From NCBI GenBank assembly GCA_041658585.1, contig JBAZZX010000008.1:1-64000 (forward strand): a DNA stretch of 64,000 nt, written 5' to 3'. Every line of letters starts with the position of its first letter. Within the stretch, counting starts at the first letter, position 1. Position numbers and translations under genes: made by a program. The notes under the pieces were generated by a model. That model made no database searches. It saw nothing but the letters and a program-made list of their open reading frames with translations, and was not told the origin of the DNA. The DNA is from DYFC01 sp041658585. Lineage in GTDB: Bacteria > Nitrospirota > Thermodesulfovibrionia > Thermodesulfovibrionales > SM23-35. This document shows, in pieces, positions 33,071 to 42,310 of the stretch.

Positions 33071-34192
33071 TCACTCGAAAATCACATAGCTCTTTACCTT
33101 TTCAGACCTTTTACCCTTCAATTCGACTTCTTCCGGCCGGGTAATCTTTTTCTCGCGGCGTATTTTGAGTATCTTGCCAACCGTTTCAGGCCCGAGTCCC
33201 GGCACCCTGAGCAGTGCCTCCCTGTCGGATGTGTTGAGCCTGACGGGGTAGAATTCAGGATGTGTGTCAGCCCAAACTTCTTTGGGGTCCTTGTCCATGC
33301 GCAGGCTGCCCGATTCATTAAAAAGGATGTCCTCCCTTTTAAAGCCGTATTTGCGGTTAAGAAAATCGACCTGATAGAGACGATGCTCCCGCAGAAAAGT
33401 CTTTTCACCGTTTGTGAGAAACAGCCTTTCTCCGGGGATGTCCGGATCGCCGAGACCCTTCTGGTATGCTGAAAAATAAACCCGCTTGAAATTCATAAGG
33501 TCGTACAACCCGAACATGGAATCGATGATCTCCGCGTCGGTTTCATCCGAAGCCCCGACAATGAATTGAGTGGTGCATTTGACTCTCGAAAACCTCATGC
33601 CCTTCTCAGTGAGCCTCCCCATCAACTTTAACGGATGAAGGATGTCTTTATCGTAGTCCTTTTTATTTGAAAGGACCGCGAAGTGTTTTTTGCCCGGCGT
33701 TTCGATATTAAGCGATGCTGCAGATGCAAGAGAGAGGGCGTCTTCAATTGCCGCATCGGATGCTCCCGGGATAATCTTCAAATGAATGTACCCCCTGAAA
33801 CCGTATTTGTATCTGAGAAGCCGGGCAGCGGTATTGATTTTATCCATAGTATAATCCGCATCCCTGATTACGGCGGAACTCAGGAACAGGCCGGATACCC
33901 TTCCCCTTCTCTGATACTCCATGAACACGCGGGCAACCTCTTCAGGTTGGAGCGTACAGCGACGGACATTCGTTTCAGAGCGGAGAGGGCAGTACTTGCA
34001 GTCGTTGGCGCATGCATTGGAAAGAAGGGTTTTCAAAAGGACGGAATACCCGCCCTGAGGCAGAACAACCGGGTAAAGCCATTTGCCTTCCGATCCTCTC
34101 CTGCGATGCTCATTCTTACCGGTGCCGCACGCGCAGGCCAGATCATACTGTGAATCTTCGGACAGCACTTTCAGCTTTTCGATAGTATCCAT
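33071..34192 (-). CDS. Radical SAM protein of the UDG-linked DNA modification/repair family
   Basis: This 373-residue protein binds a 4Fe-4S cluster through CANDCKYC (C61, C65, C68), with an extra CxC at residues 20-22. A helix-hairpin-helix motif at the C-terminus (LLRVPGLGPETVGKILKIR) suggests DNA contact. The combination matches the family called putative DNA modification/repair radical SAM protein, usually next to an uncharacterised uracil-DNA-glycosylase-like gene. No such partner is adjacent here. The chemistry it performs is unproven. Confidence 0.88.
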   Translation of the reverse strand: MDTIEKLKVLSEDSQYDLACACGTGKNEHRRRGSEGKWLYPVVLPQGGYSVLLKTLLSNACANDCKYCPLRSETNVRRCTLQPEEVARVFMEYQRRGRVSGLFLSSAVIRDADYTMDKINTAARLLRYKYGFRGYIHLKIIPGASDAAIEDALSLASAASLNIETPGKKHFAVLSNKKDYDKDILHPLKLMGRLTEKGMRFSRVKCTTQFIVGASDETDAEIIDSMFGLYDLMNFKRVYFSAYQKGLGDPDIPGERLFLTNGEKTFLREHRLYQVDFLNRKYGFKREDILFNESGSLRMDKDPKEVWADTHPEFYPVRLNTSDREALLRVPGLGPETVGKILKIRREKKITRPEEVELKGKRSEKVKSYVIFE

Positions 34193-34313
34193 AGAAACCC
34201 TTTAGCCATTATATCACAGCGTCATCCGACTTATGAATGAGAAGAAAGCAGTGAGAGAATATGATAGAATAAATCAATCGTGAAAACCCTTCTTACGCAG
34301 AAAAGTTGATAAT

Positions 34314-35336
34314 ATGACGATTTTTGAACGTCTTTATCTTGCCGGCTATTCAATAAAAAAGCGATATAAACTCAATAACCGAAAAAAACTGCCGTGCAAG
34401 GTTATCAGCATCGGCAACATAACACTGGGAGGCACCGGCAAGACCCCTACTGTAATAGCCCTGGCCCAAAAAGCTTATGGTAATGGATTTCGGCCCTGTA
34501 TCCTGACGAGGGGATACAGGGGTACTGCAAAAGGTCCCTGTTTTGTCGGCATTGGAGACGGCCCTTTATTAGATGAAAACCGGGCCGGCGACGAAGCCTA
34601 CCTAATGGCATTGAAGCTGAAGGGAATACCCGTAATAAAAGGAAAAGACCGGTATGAAGCGGGTATTTTTGCCCTTAATAATTTGCCTGCGGATTCCCGT
34701 CCCGATCTATTCATCCTCGATGACGGTTTTCAGCACTGGGGGCTTTGCAGGGACAATGATATCCTTTTGATAGATGGCACAAATCCCTTTGGCAACGGGA
34801 AACTGTTTCCCGTCGGCTCATTGAGAGAGCCGGTAAGCGAGATAAGCAGGGCTGATATGATTGTAATCACAAAAACGGAAGGAAGCCGGAATTTAAAAAC
34901 AGACGGCGTCTTGGAAGAAATAAGGAAATACAACAAAAAAGCGCCGGTTTTTTTTGCGGTGCACAAGCCGTCGCGATTCATAGCCGTAAACGGGGAATCC
35001 TTTCCTCTTGAATGGGCAAAGGGCAAAGTCTTTTTTGGTTTTTGCGGCATAGGTAAGCCCCGGTCTTTTCAACAGACACTGGCGTCTGCCGGTGCGGAAT
35101 TAACCGGATTGAGGACCTTCAGGGACCATTATCGCTACAGTCAAAAGGACATAAAAACGATAGTTGACGAGGCCGGAGAACGCAATGCCGGATGGATTGT
35201 TACGACTGAAAAAGATATAATGAGATTAAAAGGATTCGTTTTGCCGGAGAATCTGGCGTCTCTGGAGATAGAATTTGATGTAGAAGAAAAATTTTATCAT
35301 AAAGTCTTTACGGAAATACAAAACAAAAAAGATTAA
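34314..35336 (+). CDS. lpxK: Tetraacyldisaccharide 4'-kinase
   Basis: This 340-residue inner-membrane-associated enzyme phosphorylates the 4' position of the lipid A disaccharide. The Walker A motif GGTGKTP is at residues 39-45 and LFILDDGFQHW is the conserved catalytic/Walker B region near 136. An N-terminal hydrophobic helix anchors it. It is separated from lpxB and waaA by 9 kb. The start ATG at 34314 gives the usual family length. Confidence 0.95.
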   Translation: MTIFERLYLAGYSIKKRYKLNNRKKLPCKVISIGNITLGGTGKTPTVIALAQKAYGNGFRPCILTRGYRGTAKGPCFVGIGDGPLLDENRAGDEAYLMALKLKGIPVIKGKDRYEAGIFALNNLPADSRPDLFILDDGFQHWGLCRDNDILLIDGTNPFGNGKLFPVGSLREPVSEISRADMIVITKTEGSRNLKTDGVLEEIRKYNKKAPVFFAVHKPSRFIAVNGESFPLEWAKGKVFFGFCGIGKPRSFQQTLASAGAELTGLRTFRDHYRYSQKDIKTIVDEAGERNAGWIVTTEKDIMRLKGFVLPENLASLEIEFDVEEKFYHKVFTEIQNKKD

Positions 35337-35372
35337 GAATTTTTTATTTTTCATCGAATATCGGAGGGGTCT

Positions 35373-35765
35373 ATGGTCAGGTATATCAATGTGAGGAGCA
35401 AATCACGAAACGAGTTTATTGACATTACCGAGATGGTCCAGGAGGTGGTAAAAGAGGCCGGTATAACAAAGGGGATATGTTATTTGTATGTGCCGCATAC
35501 TACTGCCGGGATTACGATAAATGAAGGGGCCGACCCGAGCGTGCAGCGGGACATCGTCAATGCGCTGAGCAGGCTTGTCCCTCATGAAATGAACTATTCC
35601 CATCGCGAGGGCAATGCAGACGCCCATATAAAAACCACCCTTGTCGGCTCATCGTTGAATGTAATCGTCGAAGAGGGCAAATTGCTCCTCGGTACCTGGC
35701 AGTCGATCTTTTTCTGTGAATTTGACGGCCCAAGGCACAGGAGGATAGCGATTAAATTCATATAG
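35373..35765 (+). CDS. YjbQ/UPF0047 family protein
   Basis: This 130-residue protein shows the whole UPF0047 pattern: ITEMVQEVVKEAGI, YVPHTTAGITINEGADPSV, MNYSHREGNADAHIKTTLVG and GTWQSIFFCEFDGPR. Conserved His residues suggest a metal site. E. coli YjbQ shows weak thiamine-phosphate synthase activity in genetic tests; the true role is unsettled. GAGGGGT precedes the start. It follows lpxK by 36 nt and may be co-transcribed. Confidence 0.93.
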   Translation: MVRYINVRSKSRNEFIDITEMVQEVVKEAGITKGICYLYVPHTTAGITINEGADPSVQRDIVNALSRLVPHEMNYSHREGNADAHIKTTLVGSSLNVIVEEGKLLLGTWQSIFFCEFDGPRHRRIAIKFI

Positions 35766-35821
35766 CTATAAGTTCTCCATCAGTTACATAAAACAACATC
35801 GCAAGAAGTCCTTTTCATGGC

Positions 35822-35905
35822 TGTCATTCCCGAAGTCTTTAATCGGGAATCCATTCTTTTCAAGAAGTTGCGCGCACCTGGATTCCCGCCTTCGCGGGAA
35901 TGACA
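35822..35905. repeat. 84-bp palindromic intergenic repeat (ATTCCCG...CGGGAAT type)
   Basis: TGTCATTCCCG at 35822-35832 is mirrored by CGGGAATGACA at 35895-35905. Inside are two smaller hairpins, ATTCCCG...CGGGAAT at 35826-35850 and GATTCCCGCCTTCGCGGGAA at 35881-35900. This is the widespread REP-like family found between genes in many bacteria. It separates the YjbQ gene from the nuclease-like gene. Confidence 0.85.
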
Positions 35906-35960
35906 ACTCAAAACACTCGAAACATATGTAAAGAAGCGTTGGACGCACTACAATAGATAT

Positions 35961-36797
35961 ATGAAGCCTGATAAACATACCAATGAATATAAATCCCTCC
36001 GGGATGAAATCAAAAGGCTCAGGAAATCGCTTTCGGAACTCACCCCTCCGTTAGAAATATTGCTGAAACGCAGAGGGTTTAAAATATATAAAAAAGAACC
36101 ATCCGACGATCTGCTGCTGCCGGGAAGCGAATATATCGCAAGCTATTACGAAATGATGAAGAAATATTCCTTCCGGCTTTTTCTCCGCGAGGTTATCAAG
36201 CACCAGACGTTTTTCAGGCTCGAAAACGTTACGCGCTATGCGACGTCGGAGGTGACGGCGGCTTATGTTGAATATGCAAAGAGCATAGGCATTATTGGGG
36301 ATGTGCCTGGAGGTTTCAGGCTTGTTCCCGGTCCGATCAAGAGTTTCGGGGAAACCCTTGAGTGGTTTACGGCGGAAATATTCAAACAGGAACTTGCAAC
36401 TGAAGCCGTGTGGGGGATACGTTCTAAGCGTCCCGGGGTCGGAGGTGACTATGATCTTATAGCAAAAGTGGAAGGCTCTATCCTATACATGGAAATAAAA
36501 TCCTCTCCACCCAAGCAGATATATCAGAAGGAGATTTCAACTTTTCTTGACCGCGTTATAGATCTTCACCCGGAAATAAGCATATTTTTTGTGGACACGG
36601 AACTTAGAATGAAGGACAAAATCGTGCTTATGTTCGGGGAAGAACTTAAAAACAGACATACGGACCCTCCTGAAATCATGAGGATGGAAAAAGAACTCTT
36701 TCAGATATGGGACAAGATATTTATAATAAATGCTAAGGACAGTATTTCAGCAAATATAGAAAAGGTATTATGCCGGTATTTCAGGAGGGACAAATGA
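35961..36797 (+). CDS. Uncharacterised protein with PD-(D/E)XK nuclease-like core
   Basis: This 278-residue protein has a basic coiled N-terminus (residues 8-28), a middle helical region that could be a winged helix (residues 70-125), and a restriction-endonuclease-like core. The core has G161-G-D163-Y-D165, then E178-I-K180 in LYMEIKSSPP, followed by an amphipathic helix. The D...ExK spacing is right for a metal-dependent nuclease. No named family is recognised. Its stop overlaps the next gene by four bases. Whether it cuts DNA is unknown. Confidence 0.75.
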   Translation: MKPDKHTNEYKSLRDEIKRLRKSLSELTPPLEILLKRRGFKIYKKEPSDDLLLPGSEYIASYYEMMKKYSFRLFLREVIKHQTFFRLENVTRYATSEVTAAYVEYAKSIGIIGDVPGGFRLVPGPIKSFGETLEWFTAEIFKQELATEAVWGIRSKRPGVGGDYDLIAKVEGSILYMEIKSSPPKQIYQKEISTFLDRVIDLHPEISIFFVDTELRMKDKIVLMFGEELKNRHTDPPEIMRMEKELFQIWDKIFIINAKDSISANIEKVLCRYFRRDK

Positions 36798-36952
36798 GTA
36801 CAACATTTATATGTGCAATATGCGCGTGGAGAGCAACCTGTCAGAAGAAATTTTCCGTTTCAGGCAAGGATGTACGCTGTGCCGAATTTGTAAAAGACGT
36901 CATGATAAAAGAAGAGCCGGCGGAAGAGAAAGAGGGGAAAAAGAAGGAATAA
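36794..36952 (+). CDS. Small four-cysteine protein coupled to the nuclease-like gene
   Basis: This 52-residue protein (MSTTFICAICAWRATCQKKF, then KDVRCAEFVKDV and an acidic/lysine tail) has cysteines spaced C-x2-C-x5-C and a fourth near residue 32, suggesting a metal site. GGAGGGACAA precedes the ATG. ATGA overlap with the previous gene implies translational coupling, so the two probably work together. No family is recognised. Confidence 0.75.
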   Translation: MSTTFICAICAWRATCQKKFSVSGKDVRCAEFVKDVMIKEEPAEEKEGKKKE

Positions 36953-37032
36953 AAGCGGACTAAAATTCAAAGGAGTTCCCTGCTTGTAGACATATGTTTC
37001 TTTTAGCACAACGCCTGTGATATATTTCTTGC

Positions 37033-38868
37033 ATGATCAGTGATCTTAGATTGCATGGAAGCCTGGGTCCGATAGAGTTCTTTGCCCTAGTGGGGGGCAC
37101 AGGCGCTTATAATACCTATTTCTATGAAGAAGGTCCCTGGGGGATCAGATTTTTTTCAAGGGGCAACGAGTTTACCATAACCGAGCAGGGTATCCATTAT
37201 AAAGGCACGGGCGGAAGTTTCTGCGAATACATGTTCGGGGTGGAAAAGCCCTTCAAGGATTTAATCAAAAAGTCGGTCGCCAACAGGCTTATTATGTTCG
37301 GCGCCTTCCTCGACGAAAAGGAAAAGGTAATCTTTACGAATAATACCGAGGGCAGAGAGTCTTTTTATCGTCTCTTCCTTCAGGGACATGCGGTAGAGAA
37401 TTATTATTTTTTCATTTCTTCGGATTTTCAGGGAGACTGCACCAAGAGGCAAAAGCATATTTTAAAAGGGGTCGGCAAGTTCCTTAAGCGGACACATCTT
37501 CTCGCGGAAGACCAGGATACGGAACTCCTTGACGGGTTTTTTGCAGAATTAAAAGAAAAAAATTCCACTGTTTTTGTCTTTAAACTTGTGCATACCGGCA
37601 ATAAAAAATTTTATAAAGGGCTGAAAGAGTTTTATTCCAAAGACCGTTTGCTGAGCATGAATGAAGAGCTCTATCTCGAGGATATCGTTGCCAGATATGA
37701 TATAGACCGCTACCAGCTTGAGAGGATGAGGATAGATATCATGTCCCGGCATATCGACAACAAAAGCGTTGTCGATGAATACCGGGACATCCTTCTTGGA
37801 GGGATACTTAAAGATACGATGCAGCACTCGGAGTATGCCCGCCTCAACCGGCTGCGGACCCTCGGGATAAGAAATAACATACCCGACGTACTTTTCGAGA
37901 CGCTCGATGAGCTGCTCCTGAAAGGCAGAAAGATACAGGAGATCGAAGAGCCGGAGCATCTCAGAGAGACAAGGGTGATTCTCCAGAGCCTGTTTTTCAA
38001 GGACCCGTCCCTGAAGAGGCATATTATCAATAACGAAGATATTATAAGGCTGGTAAAGGCAAAAAATGCCGCAGAGTTAAAGGGAGATAAAGGTTTTGAA
38101 CAGATACTTCTTGATACGGTCCGGACCTGCGATGAGATTGTCCGTGAAACGAATGATTTCAGTTACTTCGAGGAATTTACGTCGATAGCAACGTATTTTG
38201 ACAGATATGACAATGTCGCAGCTTTGTTAAGTAAAACGGCATTCCTTGAGAATGTCGAGTTTACCGAGGATTCTCTGCGAAGCCTTATCGGGAATAAAAA
38301 GGAGTTTGACGAACTGGACGCAGGGCTTTTTGATGATATTTTCATCAAGACACTCCTGAACAACAAATATATCAGCGCTTATGGCAGAAAAAAGATTCAG
38401 GCCATATCCAGGGGGATTAAAAAGATTTCCGTAGGAGATGCGTCATTGCGGGAGGTTATTAAAGAGTTAAGGATAATAACCGAAGAAGAAAAGCTTTACC
38501 GCAAGGTGCATACGGCCCTGAAAGAGCGTATGCGCAGCTTCTTCCCCGGCCTTGATACAAAAAGAGGGCGTGACAAGATACGGGAGGATATTGCGCGCGA
38601 GATTTCCGAAAAAGGGTTTGCCGGCGAGGTGACAAAGAGATTATTTGAAAAGGTTTTTCTTGATCTCAGAAAAGAGTCTTTCTATCTGAACCACCTTTTG
38701 CCGCTAATCATACAGAATAAAGATGTTTTATTAAGGGAAGATTTCCTGAATAACAGCGGCCTTGACAGGTTTTATATCGAAACTCTGGAAAAGGAATATT
38801 TTGAGCAAAGAAAGCTGGATCCGTCTTTGCTTGAACATCTGCTTGTTGGAGGCGGCGAGCGGATTTGA
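37033..38868 (+). CDS. Uncharacterised 611-residue protein (possibly TIGR04442 family)
   Basis: This large soluble protein has a beta-rich N-terminal part (residues 1-140, including GGTGAYNTYFYEEGPWGIRFF) and a long charged helical remainder. It has no signal peptide, no membrane span and no catalytic motif I recognise. It resembles the conserved family TIGR04442 as I recall it, which has no known function. Its last 22 bases run antisense into the 3' end of tRNA-Cys, so the final residues LVGGGERI are read from tRNA sequence. The gene is probably real, but the C-terminal tail is fortuitous. Confidence 0.8.
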   Translation: MISDLRLHGSLGPIEFFALVGGTGAYNTYFYEEGPWGIRFFSRGNEFTITEQGIHYKGTGGSFCEYMFGVEKPFKDLIKKSVANRLIMFGAFLDEKEKVIFTNNTEGRESFYRLFLQGHAVENYYFFISSDFQGDCTKRQKHILKGVGKFLKRTHLLAEDQDTELLDGFFAELKEKNSTVFVFKLVHTGNKKFYKGLKEFYSKDRLLSMNEELYLEDIVARYDIDRYQLERMRIDIMSRHIDNKSVVDEYRDILLGGILKDTMQHSEYARLNRLRTLGIRNNIPDVLFETLDELLLKGRKIQEIEEPEHLRETRVILQSLFFKDPSLKRHIINNEDIIRLVKAKNAAELKGDKGFEQILLDTVRTCDEIVRETNDFSYFEEFTSIATYFDRYDNVAALLSKTAFLENVEFTEDSLRSLIGNKKEFDELDAGLFDDIFIKTLLNNKYISAYGRKKIQAISRGIKKISVGDASLREVIKELRIITEEEKLYRKVHTALKERMRSFFPGLDTKRGRDKIREDIAREISEKGFAGEVTKRLFEKVFLDLRKESFYLNHLLPLIIQNKDVLLREDFLNNSGLDRFYIETLEKEYFEQRKLDPSLLEHLLVGGGERI

Positions 38869-38921
38869 ACCGCTGCATAAAGGTTTTGCAGACCTCTCCC
38901 TTGCCACTTGGGTACGCCGCC
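38847..38921 (-). tRNA. trnC: tRNA-Cys (GCA anticodon)
   Basis: On the minus strand the acceptor GGCGGCG pairs with CGCCGCC, with discriminator T and encoded CCA. The anticodon stem GAGGT/ACCTT encloses CTGCAAA, giving anticodon GCA. The T loop is TTCAAAT. The 3' end overlaps the stop region of the 611-residue gene on the opposite strand. Confidence 0.94.
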
Positions 38922-39003
38922 TTATCAGTTCCGGTCAATTAGTCTTGCGCTTGGGGAAAAGAGACCTTTAACCGTCAATTCTTAACTTTTAGCTTTTTAA
39001 AAA

Positions 39004-39079
39004 TGGAGCGGGAAACGGGACTCGAACCCGCGACCCCAACCTTGGCAAGGTTGTGCTCTACCAACTGAGCTATTCCCGC
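39004..39079 (-). tRNA. trnG: tRNA-Gly (GCC anticodon)
   Basis: On the minus strand the acceptor GCGGGAA pairs with TTCCCGC, with encoded CCA. The D arm is GCTCAGTTGGTAGAGC and the anticodon loop is TTGCCAA, giving anticodon GCC. The T loop is TTCGAAT. It stands 82 bp upstream of tRNA-Cys on the same strand and is probably co-transcribed with it. Confidence 0.96.
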
Positions 39080-39140
39080 ATTCTCGATTCAGATATGAAA
39101 AACCAAGAGATTCTCCGGGGAATCTCTCAATGTAAAGCCC

Positions 39141-39170
39141 TTAACTTATATGCAAGCAATAAGCTATAAT
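39141..39170 (+). promoter_or_regulatory. Probable promoter of the trpEGD-lpx operon
   Basis: TTAACT (39141-39146), an 18-bp spacer and a perfect TATAAT (39165-39170) lie 48 bp before trpE. No leader peptide or attenuator hairpin is evident in the short leader. Confidence 0.5.
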
Positions 39171-39217
39171 GAACGTTACTATAAAAATAGTAAACGGAAA
39201 GGGCACTTTTTGTCAAC

Positions 39218-40717
39218 ATGTTATATCCTGATTTAGAAACTTTTAAAGCTCTTTCGTCTCAGGGCAACCTCATCCCGGTCTACAGAGAGATACTTGCCGA
39301 TACGGAAACTCCGGTGTCGGCAACCCTGAAACTTGGGGGTTCACCGGCTTTCCTGCTTGAAAGTATGGTAGGCGGGGAGAAATGGGCGCGGTATTCCTTC
39401 CTCGGCTCAAAGCCGTCAAGAATTATTAAAGCCCGGGGGAACAGGATCGAGATAAAGGACAAACAAACAGGGACACGGCGTTTCAAGGCAGACAACCCCA
39501 TGGATGTTGTTAAAAAAGAACTTGCTGCATATAAACCGGTAAATGTGAGGGGGCTGCCGAGATTCTTCGGCGGGTTGGTCGGATATATAGGCTACGATAT
39601 GGTCAGATTCTTTGAAGAGCTCCCTGACAATAAAAAACAGGGCCTGAAAATGCCCGACCTTTTTCTCATGGTCACGGATACGGTTATTATCTTTGACAAC
39701 CTGAAAGGCAAGATAAAAGTCGTCTCCAATGCCCATATCAACGGCAAGTCTCCCGAGGAGGCATACCGGGAAGCAGAGGAGAAAATAGATAGTATTATCG
39801 AGAAGCTGCGGAGGTCAAAAGGCAGGACCAGAAAGGCAAATCCCCTTCTGCCTTCTCTTACCGAAGAGAGGCGGGAAGGCGGGTATTCATCCTCATTTAC
39901 GTCAAGAGAGGCTTTTGAAGACGCGGTAACAAAAAGCAAGGAATACATTCTATCGGGAGATGTGGTCCAGGTTGTCCTTTCTCAGAGGTTCGACCGTGAA
40001 TTTGCCCTTGATCCTTTCAATGTATACAGGGCTCTGCGTATTATCAACCCCTCTCCTTACATGTATTATATCGACACGGGGGACGCAAAACTCGTCGGTT
40101 CATCCCCTGAAATTCTGGTAAGGCTTGAAGGTAAAAAGATCATCCTGAGACCTATTGCCGGGACGCGGAGAAGGGGTGAAACGGAAGAGGAAGACAAGCT
40201 CCTTGAAGAGGAACTCAAGAAAGACCCCAAGGAAATGGCGGAACATATTATGCTTGTTGACCTCGGCAGAAACGATGTAGGAAGGGTTGCAGAGATCGGT
40301 TCCGTTAAGGTTACGGAGCTGATGTCCGTGGAACAGTACAGCCATGTTATGCATCTTGTGTCAAACGTAGAAGGCGCTCTCAGAGACGGTCTTGACGCCT
40401 TCGATGTGCTTGAAGCCTGTTTCCCGGCAGGCACCGTCACCGGGGCTCCCAAGGTCAGGGCTATGGAGATCATTGAAGAGCTTGAGCCTACAAAAAGAGG
40501 GCCCTATGCCGGCGCAGTAGGCTATATCAGTTATTCAGGCAATATGGATACCTGCATAACGATCAGGACCCTTATAATAAAGGGGAATAAGGTCTATGTG
40601 CAGGCAGGCGCAGGGATTGTCGCCGACTCGGTTCCGGAAAAAGAATATGAAGAGACGGTCAACAAGGCTATGGGCATGATGAAGGCCGTTGATATGGCGG
40701 AAACGCAATTACAATAA
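39218..40717 (+). CDS. trpE: Anthranilate synthase component I
   Basis: This 499-residue enzyme turns chorismate and ammonia into anthranilate, the first step of tryptophan synthesis. The chorismate-binding core is recognisable (ASPYMYYIDTGD-like NPSPYMYYID, PIAGTRRRGETEEED, LVDLGRNDVGRV, FPAGTVTGAPKVRAMEII). The N-terminal Trp-binding element LLES is present near residue 46. Ten bases separate it from trpG. A weak GGAAAGG lies upstream. Confidence 0.96.
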   Translation: MLYPDLETFKALSSQGNLIPVYREILADTETPVSATLKLGGSPAFLLESMVGGEKWARYSFLGSKPSRIIKARGNRIEIKDKQTGTRRFKADNPMDVVKKELAAYKPVNVRGLPRFFGGLVGYIGYDMVRFFEELPDNKKQGLKMPDLFLMVTDTVIIFDNLKGKIKVVSNAHINGKSPEEAYREAEEKIDSIIEKLRRSKGRTRKANPLLPSLTEERREGGYSSSFTSREAFEDAVTKSKEYILSGDVVQVVLSQRFDREFALDPFNVYRALRIINPSPYMYYIDTGDAKLVGSSPEILVRLEGKKIILRPIAGTRRRGETEEEDKLLEEELKKDPKEMAEHIMLVDLGRNDVGRVAEIGSVKVTELMSVEQYSHVMHLVSNVEGALRDGLDAFDVLEACFPAGTVTGAPKVRAMEIIEELEPTKRGPYAGAVGYISYSGNMDTCITIRTLIIKGNKVYVQAGAGIVADSVPEKEYEETVNKAMGMMKAVDMAETQLQ

Positions 40718-40727
40718 TGGTAAGTTT

Positions 40728-41291
40728 ATGTTATTAATGATCGATAATTATGATTCTTTTACCTATAACCTCGTCCAGTACCTTGGAGAGCTTGGCGCGG
40801 ATATCAGGGTATTCAGGAACAATAAGATTACGGTTCAGGAGATAGAAAAATTAAATCCCGAGCGTATTGTGATCTCGCCGGGCCCATGTACGCCGAAAGA
40901 AGCCGGCGTTTCCATAGAGGTGATCAAACATTTTGCGGGGAAGATGCCGGTCCTCGGTGTGTGTCTTGGTCATCAATCCATAGGCGCCGCCTTTGGCGGT
41001 AATATAATACGGGCGCCGAGGCTTATGCACGGCAAGACGTCTCTTATATACCATAACGGAGAAACCGTCTATAAAGGACTTCCCAATCCCTTTGAGGCAA
41101 CGAGATATCATTCGCTGTTGATAGAAAGAGAAACCCTTCCCGACTGTCTTTATATTACCGCATGGACGGACGCAGGAGAAATTATGGGGGTAAGGCATAA
41201 AGAATATATTATCGAAGGCGTTCAATTTCATCCCGAGTCGATACTTACTGCCGTCGGCAAAGACCTGTTGAAAAATTTCCTGAAGTTATGA
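40728..41291 (+). CDS. trpG: Anthranilate synthase component II (glutamine amidotransferase)
   Basis: This 187-residue class I amidotransferase supplies ammonia to TrpE. The catalytic Cys is in GVCLGHQSIG near residue 82, and the His-Glu pair is in VQFHPES near residue 171. The ATG at 40728 is chosen since MLLMIDNYDSFTYNL is the family start; upstream in-frame codons overlap trpE. In some bacteria this subunit also serves folate synthesis (PabA); context favours tryptophan. It overlaps trpD by 4 bases. Confidence 0.95.
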   Translation: MLLMIDNYDSFTYNLVQYLGELGADIRVFRNNKITVQEIEKLNPERIVISPGPCTPKEAGVSIEVIKHFAGKMPVLGVCLGHQSIGAAFGGNIIRAPRLMHGKTSLIYHNGETVYKGLPNPFEATRYHSLLIERETLPDCLYITAWTDAGEIMGVRHKEYIIEGVQFHPESILTAVGKDLLKNFLKL

Positions 41292-42298
41292 TTAAAGAAG
41301 CGATAAACCTGCTGGTCAATAATATAAGCCTTACAGAGCCTGAGATGGCGTTATGTATGAGCGACATCATGGAGGGCAAAGCCACGGATTCCCAGATCGG
41401 GGCGGTCTTAACGGCATTGAGGATTAAAGGCGAGACCGTTGAGGAAATAACAGGCGCGGCAAGGATGATGAGAAAAATGGCGACGACCATCAAGGCGCCT
41501 GAGGGAGTGCTTGACACCTGCGGCACCGGAGGAGACATGTCGCACACCTTCAATATCTCGACAACAACCGCCTTTGTGGTTGCAGGAGCAGGTACGCCGG
41601 TTGCAAAGCACGGCAACCGTTCCGTATCAAGCCAATCCGGCAGCGCCGATGTGCTCGAGGCTCTCGGTGTAAAAATAGACCTGCAGCCTGACAGGGTCGA
41701 GAAATGTCTTTTCGAGACGGGCTTCGGCTTCCTCTTTGCGCCCTTGTTTCATCCGGCAATGAAATATGCAATAGGTCCGCGCAGGGACATGGGGATCAGG
41801 ACGATATTCAATATCCTTGGACCGATAACAAACCCTGCCGGCGCTAAGAGACAGATACTCGGCGTATTTGCAGGAAAGCTCACCGATACCCTTGCACAGG
41901 TATTGGGAAACCTTGGGGCTGTTGACGCCATAGTCGTCCATGGAGAAGACGGGCTTGACGAGGTCAGTTTGTCGGGCAAGACAAAGGTGGCAAGATTCAG
42001 AGATGGAAAAGTGGAAAACTTTCACATACAGCCGGAAGATTTCGGAATATGGAGAAGTGATATCGACTCAATACGGGGTGGAAATAAGGAAGAAAACGCT
42101 GCAATAACGCTATCAGTTCTACGCGGGGAAAAAGGTCCGAAAAGAGATATCATCCTCATGAATTCAGCCGTTGCTCTGATAGCCGCAGGAAAATCAACGG
42201 ACTTTAAGACGGCATTCAGTATGGCAGCCGCTTCGATAGACTCGGGCATGGCATTAAAGAAACTTGAAGAGGTCAAGAAGGTCAGCAATGCGTTGTAA
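41288..42298 (+). CDS. trpD: Anthranilate phosphoribosyltransferase
   Basis: This 336-residue enzyme adds phosphoribose to anthranilate. It has DTCGTGGDMSHTFNISTTTA near residue 76 (PRPP-binding loop), KHGNRSVSSQSGSADVLE, and NILGPITNPA. It starts in ATGA overlap with trpG. The remaining trp genes (trpC, F, B, A) do not follow, so the pathway is split on the chromosome. Confidence 0.97.
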   Translation: MIKEAINLLVNNISLTEPEMALCMSDIMEGKATDSQIGAVLTALRIKGETVEEITGAARMMRKMATTIKAPEGVLDTCGTGGDMSHTFNISTTTAFVVAGAGTPVAKHGNRSVSSQSGSADVLEALGVKIDLQPDRVEKCLFETGFGFLFAPLFHPAMKYAIGPRRDMGIRTIFNILGPITNPAGAKRQILGVFAGKLTDTLAQVLGNLGAVDAIVVHGEDGLDEVSLSGKTKVARFRDGKVENFHIQPEDFGIWRSDIDSIRGGNKEENAAITLSVLRGEKGPKRDIILMNSAVALIAAGKSTDFKTAFSMAAASIDSGMALKKLEEVKKVSNAL

Positions 42299-42310
42299 AG
42301 AGGAGGTTTT

